Assembly (NCBI GenBank): GCA_018524725.1
Contig: JAEUWP010000207.1
Location: 1 to 64,000, forward strand
DNA from: Podaxis mareebaensis
Lineage: Eukaryota; Basidiomycota; Agaricomycetes; Agaricales; Agaricaceae
Length of the DNA stretch: 64,000 nucleotides
Direction: 5' to 3'
In this document: positions 34,284 through 45,400 of the stretch, in pieces
Position numbering within the stretch: the first letter of the stretch is position 1
How the letters are laid out: each line of letters begins with the position of its first letter
Program-made: the position numbers and the translations under genes
The notes under the pieces: model-generated
Databases searched by the model: none
What the model saw: the letters and a program-made list of their open reading frames with translations, nothing else
What the model was told of the DNA's origin: nothing

Positions 34284-34782
34284 CTCAGTGACCCATACAT
34301 CTTATTGCCGGAATTGATCTACTATTCTCGATCATACCTCGTCTCCTTTTATACGCATGGCGGACTCCCATCTGCAAGCTTACCAACATTTCCTAATTGC
34401 ATGTATTCACCAATTTCAATACCCTCCCATTTCTCTCTCCGTTTCTCCTTCCATCTAGTCCCCCATCCGTTCTTTGTAGAGTTACCATTCACATGGTCAA
34501 ATTTGTCGCGGATTGTTGGCATAGTCCTTTTTTCCTTGTTGGATATTGTTGTGTAATCTCAAAGCATCCAGTGTGTCAATACAAGTGCTATCCAGATACA
34601 AGTACATCCCGTAAGATAATAGGGCTAAGATATGGTACCAATGATAGCGCGGCTTGAGCCATATGCAGGCATAGTGTTTTTGACCGAAAGGGTTGCCCGC
34701 CTCCTGGAGTACCAGCATGACCGAAGTTCCAGCACACTGCTGGCGGACGGATTGACCAAGGTGAAAAGCATGAAACCGGCCA
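34284..34782. other. Convergent intergenic region
   Basis: 499 bp between the 3' ends of the BRCT gene (plus) and BUD13 (minus). Only T-rich and C-rich low-complexity sequence is seen; both transcripts presumably end here. Confidence 0.5.
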
Positions 34783-35845
34783 TTACATATCGTCCACGCT
34801 CCAGTTGTAACTCTCCTGACCCCTCCGTTTCTGGGCATTGAGAGATTGGAAGAACTTCTTCTCGAAGCCGTTGCTACGATCTAGGACGAGAATATAAGTA
34901 CCAAAACCATGCTCCTTGAAGCAATTGGGTACGTACCAACACCATCCCAGCGGTAACCTGGCTTGATACCGAAACGGTTTGGAGGTGGTGGTGGACCGGT
35001 GTATTCTGGTTTTCGAGGTCCCTTGGACTTCTTTTTCTGTGAAACAGAGTGACTGGGTCAGGACTAGAAGGCTGCACACAAAGAAAAGAGCGCACTGTTA
35101 AGAAAGCAGCAGCAGGATCATTCCATAGCTCCTTTGCCTTCAGCTCCTCATTAAGCTCCTTATCATCCGCATGCCTCGCAAACGCCTTCCCTCTCTGTTT
35201 CTCCAACTCTTGCTTCCTCTTCTCTTCTTCCTCTTTCTGCACTAACCCCTTCCCCCACTCCATTTTCCGTGCCTCCCTTTCCTCCCTTTCCCTCTTCGCT
35301 CTTGCAGCAGCAGCCTTCTCTGCCTTGGTATCTATTCGTTTCCCACTCGCATCACGATACACCGTTTCCTGAGCCTGTGCAATTTCCTCCGCAGTCGCTG
35401 TATCCTGTTGCGGTACCCGACTCGACGGCATCATCTGGCGCAACTTGGCTGCGGTCATCAATCCCCCTTTAAACGATTCCTGGTCCTCCGTTTCTACCAC
35501 CACGGGCTGTTCATCTGCCGGCGTAGGTTCTTCCTCTTCTGCCTTCTTTGCGCCCTCCTGTATCGTCACCCAATTTGAGGCATCTGCGGATGCAACTTTG
35601 CGTTTCTTGAATGACCGGTCTTCGGCGACGACTGCTTCTGCGAGGTCGTCTTCTTCGTCTTTGGATTGATCCCAGCCCCAACCTCCGTCGTCGTCTTTGA
35701 TGAAAGAGGAGGCATTTGTACCCGATGCGGTATCCTCGACATTACGCTTCTTCTTTTTCTTTTTGGGAGCTACGCGTGATAGGATTGCATCCGCCTTGGG
35801 TCCAGACATGTACTTCTCGGCGAGGTATGCTTTGAGGTCAGCCAT
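34783..35845 (-). CDS. BUD13: BUD13/CWC26 pre-mRNA splicing factor (RES complex)
   Basis: Three exons on the minus strand: 35096-35845, 34937-35036 and 34783-34880, in phase, giving 315 residues. BUD13 belongs to the RES complex, which binds the spliceosome and aids intron removal and nuclear retention of unspliced RNA. The N-terminus [19 protein letters not shown] with KKKKKKR is typical. The middle is a long charged coiled-coil region ([20 protein letters not shown]). The diagnostic C-terminus is [19 protein letters not shown] followed by FEKKFF, and the end is YNWSVDDM. Length is normal for fungi. It is transcribed toward the BRCT gene. Confidence 0.95.
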
Positions 35846-36184
35846 AATTGAATTATGAGAATGAGTAGCAACTAATAGTCTTGGGGCGTTCTAAGTTTGG
35901 GGGTATATGATGTTGTACAATGGCCCGTTGTATGTTGGCTGTGGTGGTTTCTGTGAGGTATGCCAAAACTACCGACCAGAGTCAGATTCCTATCACGTGA
36001 TGATACATCATAATTATGAGCTTGTAAGCCCGACACCCTGGCGATGTTCATGAACCACTATCGCAACATTGAGCATACATAAAGTGGCCGTCGGGTATAA
36101 TTAGTAGAACGAGATCAGTATATCCATACATTACATATGAAAGAGCAGATAACGAGAAATCCAAGATAAACCAGAAAAAAATTG
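35846..36184. other. BUD13 upstream region
   Basis: 339 bp containing the BUD13 promoter and the 3' flank of the GT17 gene. Nothing further is recognised. Confidence 0.5.
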
Positions 36185-37485
36185 TCAGCTCTCTCTTCGA
36201 CAACCGCCAGGAAGCAGGAAACGGAATTTCTCTGCGTTCTCCAGCAAATAACGAGGAAGTCCGACAGCTGTCTTGAGACTAAAGCAAACGTCAGCCTTTA
36301 ACCACCCTCCTTTATCAAACAAACTTACGGATCAAGACTCATTTGAGAAAGCATATCCACATACTGGTCAGGGGGCCATTCAGCGGACCGAAGACACGTT
36401 CAAGACAAGACTCACGCTATAGGCCTCTGGCAGCATTCCAAAGATATCTTTTCCCTTACAGATAGTCGTTTGAATCCTCGTAGAATCCAGCAGGTCGATC
36501 CGACCACCTATGCGGTCCGCATGCGAGAAGCCCTTCATCTTGACAACGTATTCCTGAATAGTCCTGAAGCAATAACTGCAGTGCCATCCCGAATCCGCGA
36601 GGATACGTTCAGTGCTCTTGGAGTGGCGGTAGAAGCTTTTATCGTTCCAGATGTGGGCGCTGGCACGCCAGCTGCTGAATCCCAAGAACCATTCAAAACT
36701 GTAACAGCGATGAGTCACGAGTATAGACTGACATGAAGTTAACCGCACCTATACATGAAGTTGCGTAATTGAAGATGGATCGACTCTCCAAAGTCGCAGG
36801 CTTTGAGGAGTTGTACAGTATGACGCGAAGGTATCTCGTCTAAGTCGGTCATGAGAACCAAGCTCTTTGTTGAAGGAGGGAATTTCGACATATGGCGTCG
36901 TAATAGGCTGGTCATGGTGTCTCGAGTATGCGCCTCCACATCCCAAGCGGACTGACCGTCTGCCAGAGGGTATCCTGGCAAACTATCGACAGAGTATCAC
37001 TCCATTTAGCAGAGTTAACGGGTAAGAACAACCGTGACGCACAATTCATATACAATCTTATCCAGGAACTTGGCGAACCTCGCTTTGTTCTCTTGGAAGT
37101 AGGTCTTCTTCGGCAACCCAGTGAACGTCGCATTTGATTCCACAATGAGGAAATAATCCACGACTGGATCGAGTTCATTGAGCCGAATCTCCAACAAGTC
37201 AAGCTCTGTGCTCATCAACATAGCATCCAACACCTTCACATTAGCTTCATCCCTCCGTTTCGACCAACCATGTAAAATGCAGGTATGAGCGTCCATGCTG
37301 ATACCCTCCGAATAGAAGTGCGGCAAGATATCGTTTGGCCCTTCGCTGTGGTCCCATAGCGGTCTACTGGCGTAGGATAGGAGGTTTCGGATCTGATACT
37401 GGTTTTGGATTCCGTAGAAAAGAGCGAGGGTGGCTATGAGAAAGAATGGTATGAATATGAGAAGTCGGCGAAAGGGCATCAACAT
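36185..37485 (-). CDS. Glycosyltransferase family 17 (MGAT3-like)
   Basis: Five exons on the minus strand: 37043-37485, 36749-36982, 36416-36698, 36329-36363 and 36185-36278, in phase, giving 362 residues. A single N-terminal hydrophobic segment ([19 protein letters not shown]) marks a type II Golgi or ER membrane protein. The lumenal part shows the GT17 pattern: [45 protein letters not shown], the DxD-like [20 protein letters not shown] and WHCSYCFRT, then [12 protein letters not shown]. Family members transfer a bisecting beta-1,4-GlcNAc in animals; the fungal acceptor is not known, so the reaction is given only as GlcNAc-transferase-like. One exon is only 35 nt. Confidence 0.9.
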
Positions 37486-37874
37486 TGTGAGCGCAGTTGA
37501 ATGCGACGATAGCGTCCAACGCTTCGAACGAATGCTATAGGTAGTCCAGCAACAAATAGCAATGTGAGCTACTTGCGCATTAGTATGTGTAGGTAGTTAC
37601 GCCCGAGATCAAGGGGAAACCTGTGACCCAATCAACGCCGGATGATGTGACATGAAACGCAATGTGCTCAGGGTCGCAGCGGGAGCACCGTGAAACTGAC
37701 AGGTTCAGCTGTAGGACATGACAAAAGCGTATATTGTTGATCAATGCAGAAAATCCAAACCATCCGTCATAGCGCATAGTGGCCGTAGATCGGAAAAAAC
37801 CAGGAACACAGAAGTAAGTAACTACACTACAGACTTGCACAGGACCAGCCGAGGGACAAAAAACTACTCATAGC
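37486..37874. other. Intergenic, GT17 promoter side
   Basis: 389 bp between two minus-strand genes. It holds the GT17 promoter and the 3' flank of the coiled-coil gene; nothing specific is seen. Confidence 0.5.
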
Positions 37875-39686
37875 TCAAGTAATGATCAAAGGCGGAAGCA
37901 ATTTCAAGTTGTCTGCAAATGAATTACCCGCTCGTGGCTGCGGACGAGGTGGTGGTACGATGAGGACGGGAGTCTGACGATCCCAACTTTGATTAGCTAC
38001 CTGAACAGCATATCCTGCAGAAAAACATACCTCGGGAGGTGCGAGAGGTGTCGTGGCATCATAGCTCTCGCTTTCAATCCTAACTAAGGGTGTTTCCATA
38101 GGCGGAGGTATCATGAGCGGCGAAGACCGCGAACTGGACGGCGTCTTCACAATTGTCCTCGACTTCGGCCATTTAGCCATCGGAGTAGGTACAGTGAATC
38201 CACTTAAGTCGCGGTTCCTCAGTTGTTCCCTATCCTTCTCTGAGCCCGGAGCAAAAAGAAGATTAAGGTCTTTGGGAGCGAGGGGCGAAGGCGTTCCTGG
38301 AACTGGGGACAGCGCACTAGATGGAACACTCCTCATTGGCAGCACCATGAAAGTAGGCTCATTGATTATGGGCGTAGGAGCCGGGACCCTGGGATAAGCT
38401 GTGATTGGGGTGGCACAAACTGACGCCGACTTGGATGGCAGAGTATCGCGGACGACATAAGCCGGAGATTGCTCAGGTGTGGGCAAGGGTCGAAGGAGAG
38501 GACGGAGCGGACCCGCCATGGGAGCAGGCGAAGGTGGGGGTGGTTCATGCTCCCTGAGGTCGTCGAACAATCTAGTATAACGTTAGCCCTTCTCTAACCT
38601 TGCGAGTCCGGGAGGAGCTCACAGGATCGGGATCTTCACCGTCGGATACATGGTTGCATCCGATGAGAGTACTGGAGTACCCGGATCCATTCGATAGTCC
38701 TTCTCCGGAGTATCGAGATGGTCAGCCTCGTCGTCTGTAGGTTCCTGGTATAACCTGACAAAGAGTGAGCTCAAGAACGGTTTTGCAAGCCCGAAAAAAA
38801 TCACAGAATTGGTATCCTTGGTAGATGGTTTCTCCCGCTTTCCTCTGGGGAAAGAAATGGAGTATCTAAGTCGGTTTGATACTCCTCCTCCTCCTGATAA
38901 ACCGGGTATTCGGACTCATTCCCTGCGCCCGACTTTACTTCGTTGCGTAGGGTCTGAGGCATCTGCACAGCAAGCTGCGGCAAATCCAGAACGAAATATG
39001 AGATCCACTATGAACATGATGTCAGCAATCAAGATGCTAACCTCCTGACGGACTCGTTCCTCGATTTCCTTTACAACCGACTCCTGAATCATAGAGGTCA
39101 ACCTTTCGCGCAACTTGTTCTCAAGCGCGACCCGCACTTCACCCTCCAGTTCCTCACGGAGCTCCTGCATCTTCATCTTCTGCCTTAGGATCTGCTCTTC
39201 GAGCTCCGCCCTGGCTGCACGTATCTGTTTTGCAGTAAATACATCAATGACAAAGTCATCACCAAGAATTTATGACTATCTTACGTCTTCAACACGTTTG
39301 ACTTCATTGGGAAGCGAAGACATCCGCTGCGACTGCTCTCCGAGAGCATCGAATGTCCTCGTCATGCGATTGAGCGTTTCCTTCATTGAAGTAAACAGAC
39401 TCGTAACGGCCAGAAGGTCAGGAGAGGCAACGTCTGCCGCTTTCAGGCTCAAATTCAGGTCTATGCGGGGAAGAGCAGCGTCCTGCTTTTCTGGTAGCTC
39501 TGGTTCGATGTTTGTTCGAGGACGATATGGATGTTTGAGAGGAGAAACGGGCGAGCAATAAGGCTGGTGGAGAAACTGTGAGTATCTTTTGCTGTCATCG
39601 ACCGTCGTTTCGGTGGCGGTCTGCATCGAGGCGGGGGTAGGAGGAATAACGATGGAAAGTTTCTTGGACTTGATCGCGTGGGTCAT
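37875..39686 (-). CDS. Hypothetical coiled-coil protein, 527 residues
   Basis: Five exons on the minus strand: 39285-39686, 39042-39224, 38805-38974, 38623-38754 and 37875-38571, in phase. No family is recognised. The N-terminal part is disordered with SP/TP sites, then a strong charged coiled coil (RAELEEQILRQKMKMQELRE; VALENKLRERLTSMIQESV; KEIEERVRQE). Exons 3 and 4 each end in a similar repeat: 'DLDTPFLSPEES...LPRIPIL' and 'DPGTPVLSSDAT...TVKIPIL', with the same phase at the splice site. The C-terminal exon is proline-rich with several TP/SP sites and ends LKLLPPLIIT. The ATG at 39686 was chosen because an ATG further upstream would add a stray hydrophobic stretch. Possibly a cytoskeletal or kinase-substrate scaffold, but no function can be assigned. 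Confidence 0.78.
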
Positions 39687-40335
39687 GTTGAGTATTGACA
39701 CAGCGGAGAACAGAGGAACAAAAACGAGAAGAAGAGAGAATAATGAGGGTGACAACAGTCGAAAACCAGTTCCAAGATCAGTGTGTTTAATTAAAGCAGC
39801 CAGCAGCCAACCGCCTGCGGGTTGCCTTGGGGTCGAGCTTTGATTTGCTGAGCCACGCTTTCAGAGAAGAGACAAGTGAAGCACAGTTTCTGCTCAAGGT
39901 CTAGCTATATCCCATCCGGCAAGTTGTACATGAGCTTTCTGCAAGGACCCCGTGGGGTTTACACGCCCAGTGTCGAAGTGATATGGAACATGCGGCCACA
40001 ACGTGGACTACGTGTTCAACATCACAATGAAGCTGTAATCAACCGCATTTAAGATAGCTGGTACTGGCGTGCCTCGAGAATTATGAGGTGTTGAGTATGA
40101 GAGACCCCTAAAGACCTTGAGGTCGGTTGACACGTGGTCGACCTCCCTGAAGCCGATTTTAACTTGCAATGAAGTTTTACATCGCAAATTCTCTTGTGCC
40201 CGTTAACACGGGAAAGGCAGGGAATAAAGTCAGCATAAGTAGGGAGACCGTCGCGAGAGCGTTGAGTTGAAGAAAGAACTTGCGATGTGACGTAAGCATA
40301 GGGATCGGATGCCGATTGGAAGATAATTTTGCAGA
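39687..40335. other. Intergenic between coiled-coil gene and tRNA-Thr
   Basis: 649 bp with the promoter of the coiled-coil gene. No ORF with motifs and no second RNA gene is seen. Confidence 0.5.
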
Positions 40336-40408
40336 TCCTTCTTAGCTCAGTCGGTAGAGCGCGTCACTAGTAATGACGAGGTCAGTCGTTCGAGTCGGCT
40401 AGAAGGAA
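40336..40408 (+). tRNA. tRNA-Thr (anticodon AGT)
   Basis: The acceptor stem TCCTTCT pairs perfectly with AGAAGGA. The D arm carries TAGCTCAGTCGGTAGAGC. The anticodon stem CGTCA/TGACG encloses CTAGTAA, giving anticodon AGT (Thr). The T stem AGTCG/CGGCT encloses TTCGAGT. Length is 73 nt with no intron. AGT would be read as IGT after A34 deamination. Confidence 0.95.
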
Positions 40409-40489
40409 TGGTGAAGCCCCCCTGAATCTTTTTCATCAACAGATGGAATCCATTTATACCGGTGAATTTGGAAACATCGACAGAAAAAA

Positions 40490-41915
40490 TCAACAGGAGG
40501 TACGAGGACTAAAGGGGAACTTCAAGTCGCCGTCTTCGTCATAAATCCCATATCCCGGCTCTTGGTTGTCACTATAAATGTGCGCAAACCACCCAACTCC
40601 ACCACCACCAACCTCCTTGAGATCTTTGCAGTGAGAGTCGAGCAAGACATAATAATCCTGTGGCTCTATAAGACTTAGGGTTCAACAAGTATCAGAGAGC
40701 GCTTACGTGTTCATTTTGCACATCGGCCACAGCATCTGGGCTGTTGGGTTGTACGCCTTCGGATGTCACGGACGGCCACCCATTCTAGGAAGGTTTCACA
40801 AGGTTTCTTATGCCCTGAGCCAAAGTCGGGCTCACCTCGTCAAAGTACATCTTCTTCCCATTCCCGTTCTCAATAAAGAATTTCAAGTCTTGCACGACCA
40901 GGGGCCAAGAGTTGTTAGCTGAAGGGTGCTTTGTATAAGTTATCTAGATCGTCCGACTGGGACCATGCTCACCGATTGATGCGTTCTGGGAGAAGAATGG
41001 TAGCATATGAATGTTGATGGAATCGATCGCATCTAGAACGTCTTGGGCTCCTCCGCGTTCCTGATAGCTAGGATATACCAGATCAGACTTCGACAAATGC
41101 GGATAAAGAACTTCCATACGCACCCGAAGGCGAGTTCGGAAACTGTTACGGGAATGTGAAGGCTGGACAAATTCCTTTTAGCCACAAGGACCTGCTCGGC
41201 TAGCTCTTCGTGAGGCAAAACGTTATCGAAAAGCGGCTCAGATCCGAACTGGAGAACGCGAGTGACCCATTTAGCCTTTGGGTTGGTGTGTAAAGCTGCC
41301 AGGAGGACGTCACGCCTTCCAATCCAAACGTCGTCGCCGTTGAATCCAAACTACATGTCACTATAATTAACATCTGACTTTGGAACCCAATAATGAGGCT
41401 TACCCAAATAAGTGCATGCACTCCGAGACCAGCTTGCCAGGCGGCCTCAACGACATCGTCACTACAATCTTATTAGCATCATGAAAGCTGCCAAGTTCTG
41501 GAGAATACTCACTAGAATCCTTCTCTGTCACAGGCACCGTAAAGCCTGACATAACGTGAATGGAAGTGGTTGCGAATATCTTTGAACTCGGAAATGAGTT
41601 TCGCTCTGCTCTGGCCTTGGATATTTAAAGCCGAATCAGTGAATCGACCCAGAAAAAGCCACCCGTGGAGAACCTACATTCTGTGACTTCATAGCTGAAG
41701 CCCATGAAAGCATATTCAGTTACGGGATCACACCACCAGGTAGATAACTGGATGTTCGGAGGGACAGCGGACGGCATATCAAAGCCAAGCGCAGGGAAAC
41801 AGTCGGATGTCTTCTTCGCTCGTGAGCCGGGTTCTTTGTCGGCGGTTACTCGAGCGGCGGAAGCAAGGCCCAGCAAGGCTAAGCATAATGAAACAGTGAG
41901 TGTAAACTTGTACAT
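40490..41915 (-). CDS. Secreted glycoside hydrolase family 17 (beta-1,3-glucanase-like)
   Basis: Eight exons on the minus strand, the first 41678-41915, the stop at 40490-40492; the junctions I checked are in phase. The ATG at 41915 gives a signal peptide (MYKFTLTVSLCLALLGLASA). The catalytic domain reads FKDIRNHFHSRYVRLYGACD, AAWQAGLGVHALIWFGFNGD, the acid/base region VTRVLQFGSEPL with Glu, VPVTVSELAFGYQ-like, INIHMLPFFSQNAS, and the nucleophile segment KKMYFDENGWPS with the conserved Glu before NGWPS. The end contains GVGWFAHIYSDNQEPGYGIY. GH17 enzymes cleave or transglycosylate beta-1,3-glucan, the main wall polymer, outside the cell. Both catalytic glutamates are present. There is no GPI tail; the protein ends shortly after the fold. 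Confidence 0.9.
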
Positions 41916-42466
41916 AACACGGCAGCTTTGTAGCCCTCCGTCATTTCTCCCAAGTTAGCAGCTTTTATATGTTTTCATTTTACGGCTTCGAATTCTCTGT
42001 CGTTGGAAGGCAATCCTAGAAGATGCATTCGAGAAGGCTGCAAAGGACAAATAATCCCTTCTTCTTTGCAGCACACATACTACAAAAGCTCAAGATGGGT
42101 ATCACACGGCTAGTAGCATGACCTAACAGTGTTGTTCTGGATTAGATAGTAGCGTATGAATACGATCGAGCCTCAAAAAGTTATAGGGGCTCACATGTGC
42201 CCTATTCACATGGTGGTACCTTCGCTGACATTGGGCCGGCAAAAGTTGCTGAAGCATAATGAACTAATCTTAACCAAGGATAATAATTTCAGAGAATTCT
42301 CGAGCTTAACTGAGTAGGCATAAATACAGACGAAATAGGTGACCACAACTGGCTCACTGCGTGTCTGTAGCGGACACTCCCAAAGGTAGCATTGTCTGAT
42401 CCTGTAATGCAATACGCTCCCACGAACGTTGCTGCAGCTGTGTTCTTCTACTGAATATCTGGTTGT
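41916..42466. other. Intergenic upstream of GH17
   Basis: 551 bp containing the GH17 promoter and the 3' flank of the gelsolin-repeat gene. A TATA element is listed separately. No other feature is seen. Confidence 0.5.
41963..41968 (-). promoter_or_regulatory. TATA box of GH17 gene
   Basis: TATAAA on the minus strand (within aaaacatataaaagctgc) about 50 bp upstream of the GH17 start codon. The spacing suits a short 5' leader. Confidence 0.5.
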
Positions 42467-45400
42467 CTATGGATAGTAAGAGGGACGCACATGACTTTCT
42501 GCCTGAGCAGAAGACAAAAGGTTCATATGGTCCGGTATTTCGTTGTTATTCTAGAATTGATGAGATGAGGGAGCGGATAAACGGAAGGACATATGAGCGC
42601 TCACCATTTTAGCGTCGTCCAATTCGCGCAAGTTCAGGCGAAGGTCCGCAGGTAGTCGCGAAGGTAGTACAAGGACATGGACTGTGGGAGTAAATGGTCT
42701 TGACGAGGCTGATGCCTCAGAGAAGCGCTGTCACCGCGTAAGTATATTGAATTTCCACGATGTTAGAAAATTCACTTTTGCCGTGTTCAAGGCAAGCCTG
42801 ATATTAAGCCGGTCGCCTCTAGCTTCATGTCCGACCAAAATGAAATGCTCCCAAATGCAGTCGATGATATAGACTGATTTGCTTCGCTCAGTCTCCTCCC
42901 CAAGCGACGCTATGGCAACAACCTATGAAGGTAACGTCACTATAATCATCAACGGAGAAATCAGCGACCACTTACAGGAGGATTCACTTGTGCGTTAACC
43001 CTCCAGACCCGAGGATCAGTTTCAGGGGATTGTCTTCTCCATTTCCAGTAGTCTGCTTTGGCAAATTCATCGTCTCCCAGAACCATCCAAAATAGCTCGT
43101 CTTTGTCGTTTTCTCCCTCATGAAGCTGAATAGCGGTAGAATCCCCCCTGCCAATTCTAGTTGCATATTTGATTGCAGCTTCTCTCTCTGCATCCGTGGA
43201 TCCGCAGCCATGCCAAACATAGACAGTATCTAGAATGGTCAGGCAATAACTGAATGCTGAGCAAAGATTCTTGACACCCTGTTGGCCGGTGTAAGAGTAG
43301 ATCCAGTTGCCGAGAAGCTTCACTCACAAGATCGTGCTCGTCGATATAAATGACTCCACCCCATTTGCGAATCGAGTACATCGCAGTATTTTCTGCTGAC
43401 CAATGCGAGCGATTACCCTACATCCAAGGTCGAGCTTCTGAGCCATGAGTAGTGGTAATCCACGAACCTGTCTAATGACCACCTGCCCTCCTAGTAGCTG
43501 TACTAGTTGTGGTGGTTCGGAATTCTGATGTATGACGGTCTAGCAACCGCTTTGAGTAGAAGTTTATCTCTCCAAGGAATAATAGGCTCACGGGTGATAT
43601 ATTGTATCGCTTCGCAAGTTCCTGTAATTTTCGTTCCTCCTTTTCTCCGACGTTGCTTTTCCTTCCGTACCAGACCCACAGTTGGGTTGACACCAAGCTG
43701 GTTGATTTCGACTTGTACCGATGAACAATAGTGAGAACTTCTGAGTCATAAAATATATCTGCGTCAGCGGTTATCGCGATAGATGAAGTGCCATTGATAG
43801 ACAGGATGTCGACGGAAATGGTCTGTGTATCGGGGGAGGTCGAAGGTTGGGTCACGTATGACCGAAGCAGCGTCGAGACGTCAACAGATGGTAAAGGTGT
43901 ATCGTCAATGCCTACAATTAATAGTTGTCAAAGCTCGCTACAAAAAGAAACAAGGGAACTTACCGAAGTGAACAATCCCTTTCTCCCCTTTCTCCTCAGC
44001 ACGCTGTGCCCCTTCCTCCGCAACGTCAACCACTTGCTGACTGAGTGTCGCCTCATGCGAAATGGTACCAGGCGTCCGAGTCAAAGTCCCGAAAGGTGTC
44101 CCATTTGGGGTAGCTTCCTCTTTTAAGGGAGGCATAACCGACACAATGGAGAACCGTTCATAGCTTGATCTCCGTCTCTCTGGCGAAGGAGGAACGATAT
44201 GCCTTGGTTTGGCTGCTGGCTCAGGAGCAGGCTCCGGAATAGGTGGGCTGACCTCTTCTGGGGGTTTAACGCTCTCGCTGTTCAAGTTGGCGTTGTATTC
44301 ACTCAGAGCTTGAGCTACGTCCATCACGAGAGCCCTGTTGCCGGTGCTGGGAATCCGTGTGTGCTTGGGTGAAGGAGGGGATCTCGGTGACCTATCACTC
44401 TTCACACTCCTCACAGGACTAGACGCCTTTGGGTGACCTTCAGTGCTATTGGGAGAGCCATTGTATCCAGACGTGCTGGAAGGACTAGCATCCCGACTGG
44501 AACCTGTGGTTCCTAAATTATTCGATACCTGCAGTGTCGACTCGGGTGAGGCGGATTTTGGCTTGGTAGGGTTCGGTGGAGCACGCAGATTGTCGTCATT
44601 CGGAGTCATACCAGGTAAGGCCCGGCGGATGGGATTTGAATCCATTTTGGGTTTGATCTCTGCTTGAAACGGGGGAATCTGGATTTGGGTTGAAGATGAA
44701 GTGACAGGCTTTACCCCAATCGGTGCACTCTGGCCCCATTTCTGAGTGATATGAGCGACTCTTGAGATAGGCTCCTTAATTGTGGATAAGTCCGTTGTGT
44801 TCGAGGCACTGTTTCTCCTATTTAGCAATGAAGGCGATGATAGGGATGGTTCGCCGAGGGCTTCAGGGGATGCAGTACGTGGCAGTCGTGGCGATCGTGG
44901 TAAGGGAAGCGTTCCTTGCCGGGATGGCCCAATGTTCTCGACGGGTTCAGGAAAAGACTTGGTTTGTGATGAAATCTCTCCACTCGTATTCCTGTTCTTC
45001 TTAGGTTTCCGCGCTCGATCCTTGGTTGGCTGGGTTTCATAATGCAAGAATGTATAATTGGATGGCCGACATCACAGGTAGATCGGGGTGTTTACAGGAG
45101 ACATATATGAAACACAAAGACGTTGTAAGTAGACACCGATATAACATCACCAGAATGAACGCACATGATTCAAGGGTTTTCCCGTAGGATTCGGAAGTTC
45201 CGAGGGAACTGAAAACCTTGGTTTGCCCTTGGTATCCGGATTAGGATCACGCCTAACACCTAATTCGTCTACAGATGATGTCGGGACGGCTTCCTCAGAC
45301 GGAGAAGGCGATTTCTCTGGGGTCTTTGGCTTATAGACGACCATAGTTGTAGCCGAACCAAAGCCAGGGCTACCCTCGGGGGGAAGCATCTTCTCTGCCA

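Noticed and set aside
37981..38031. A 30-nt intron in the last exon of the coiled-coil gene (gtatgt...ttcag)
   Set aside because: The segment reads through in frame without stops and is shorter than a plausible intron, so I kept it as coding.
42780..43860. Gelsolin-like exons as a separate small gene
   Set aside because: The exon at 43911 downward joins in phase to the DUF4045 exons upstream (43964), and no start codon with promoter context lies between.
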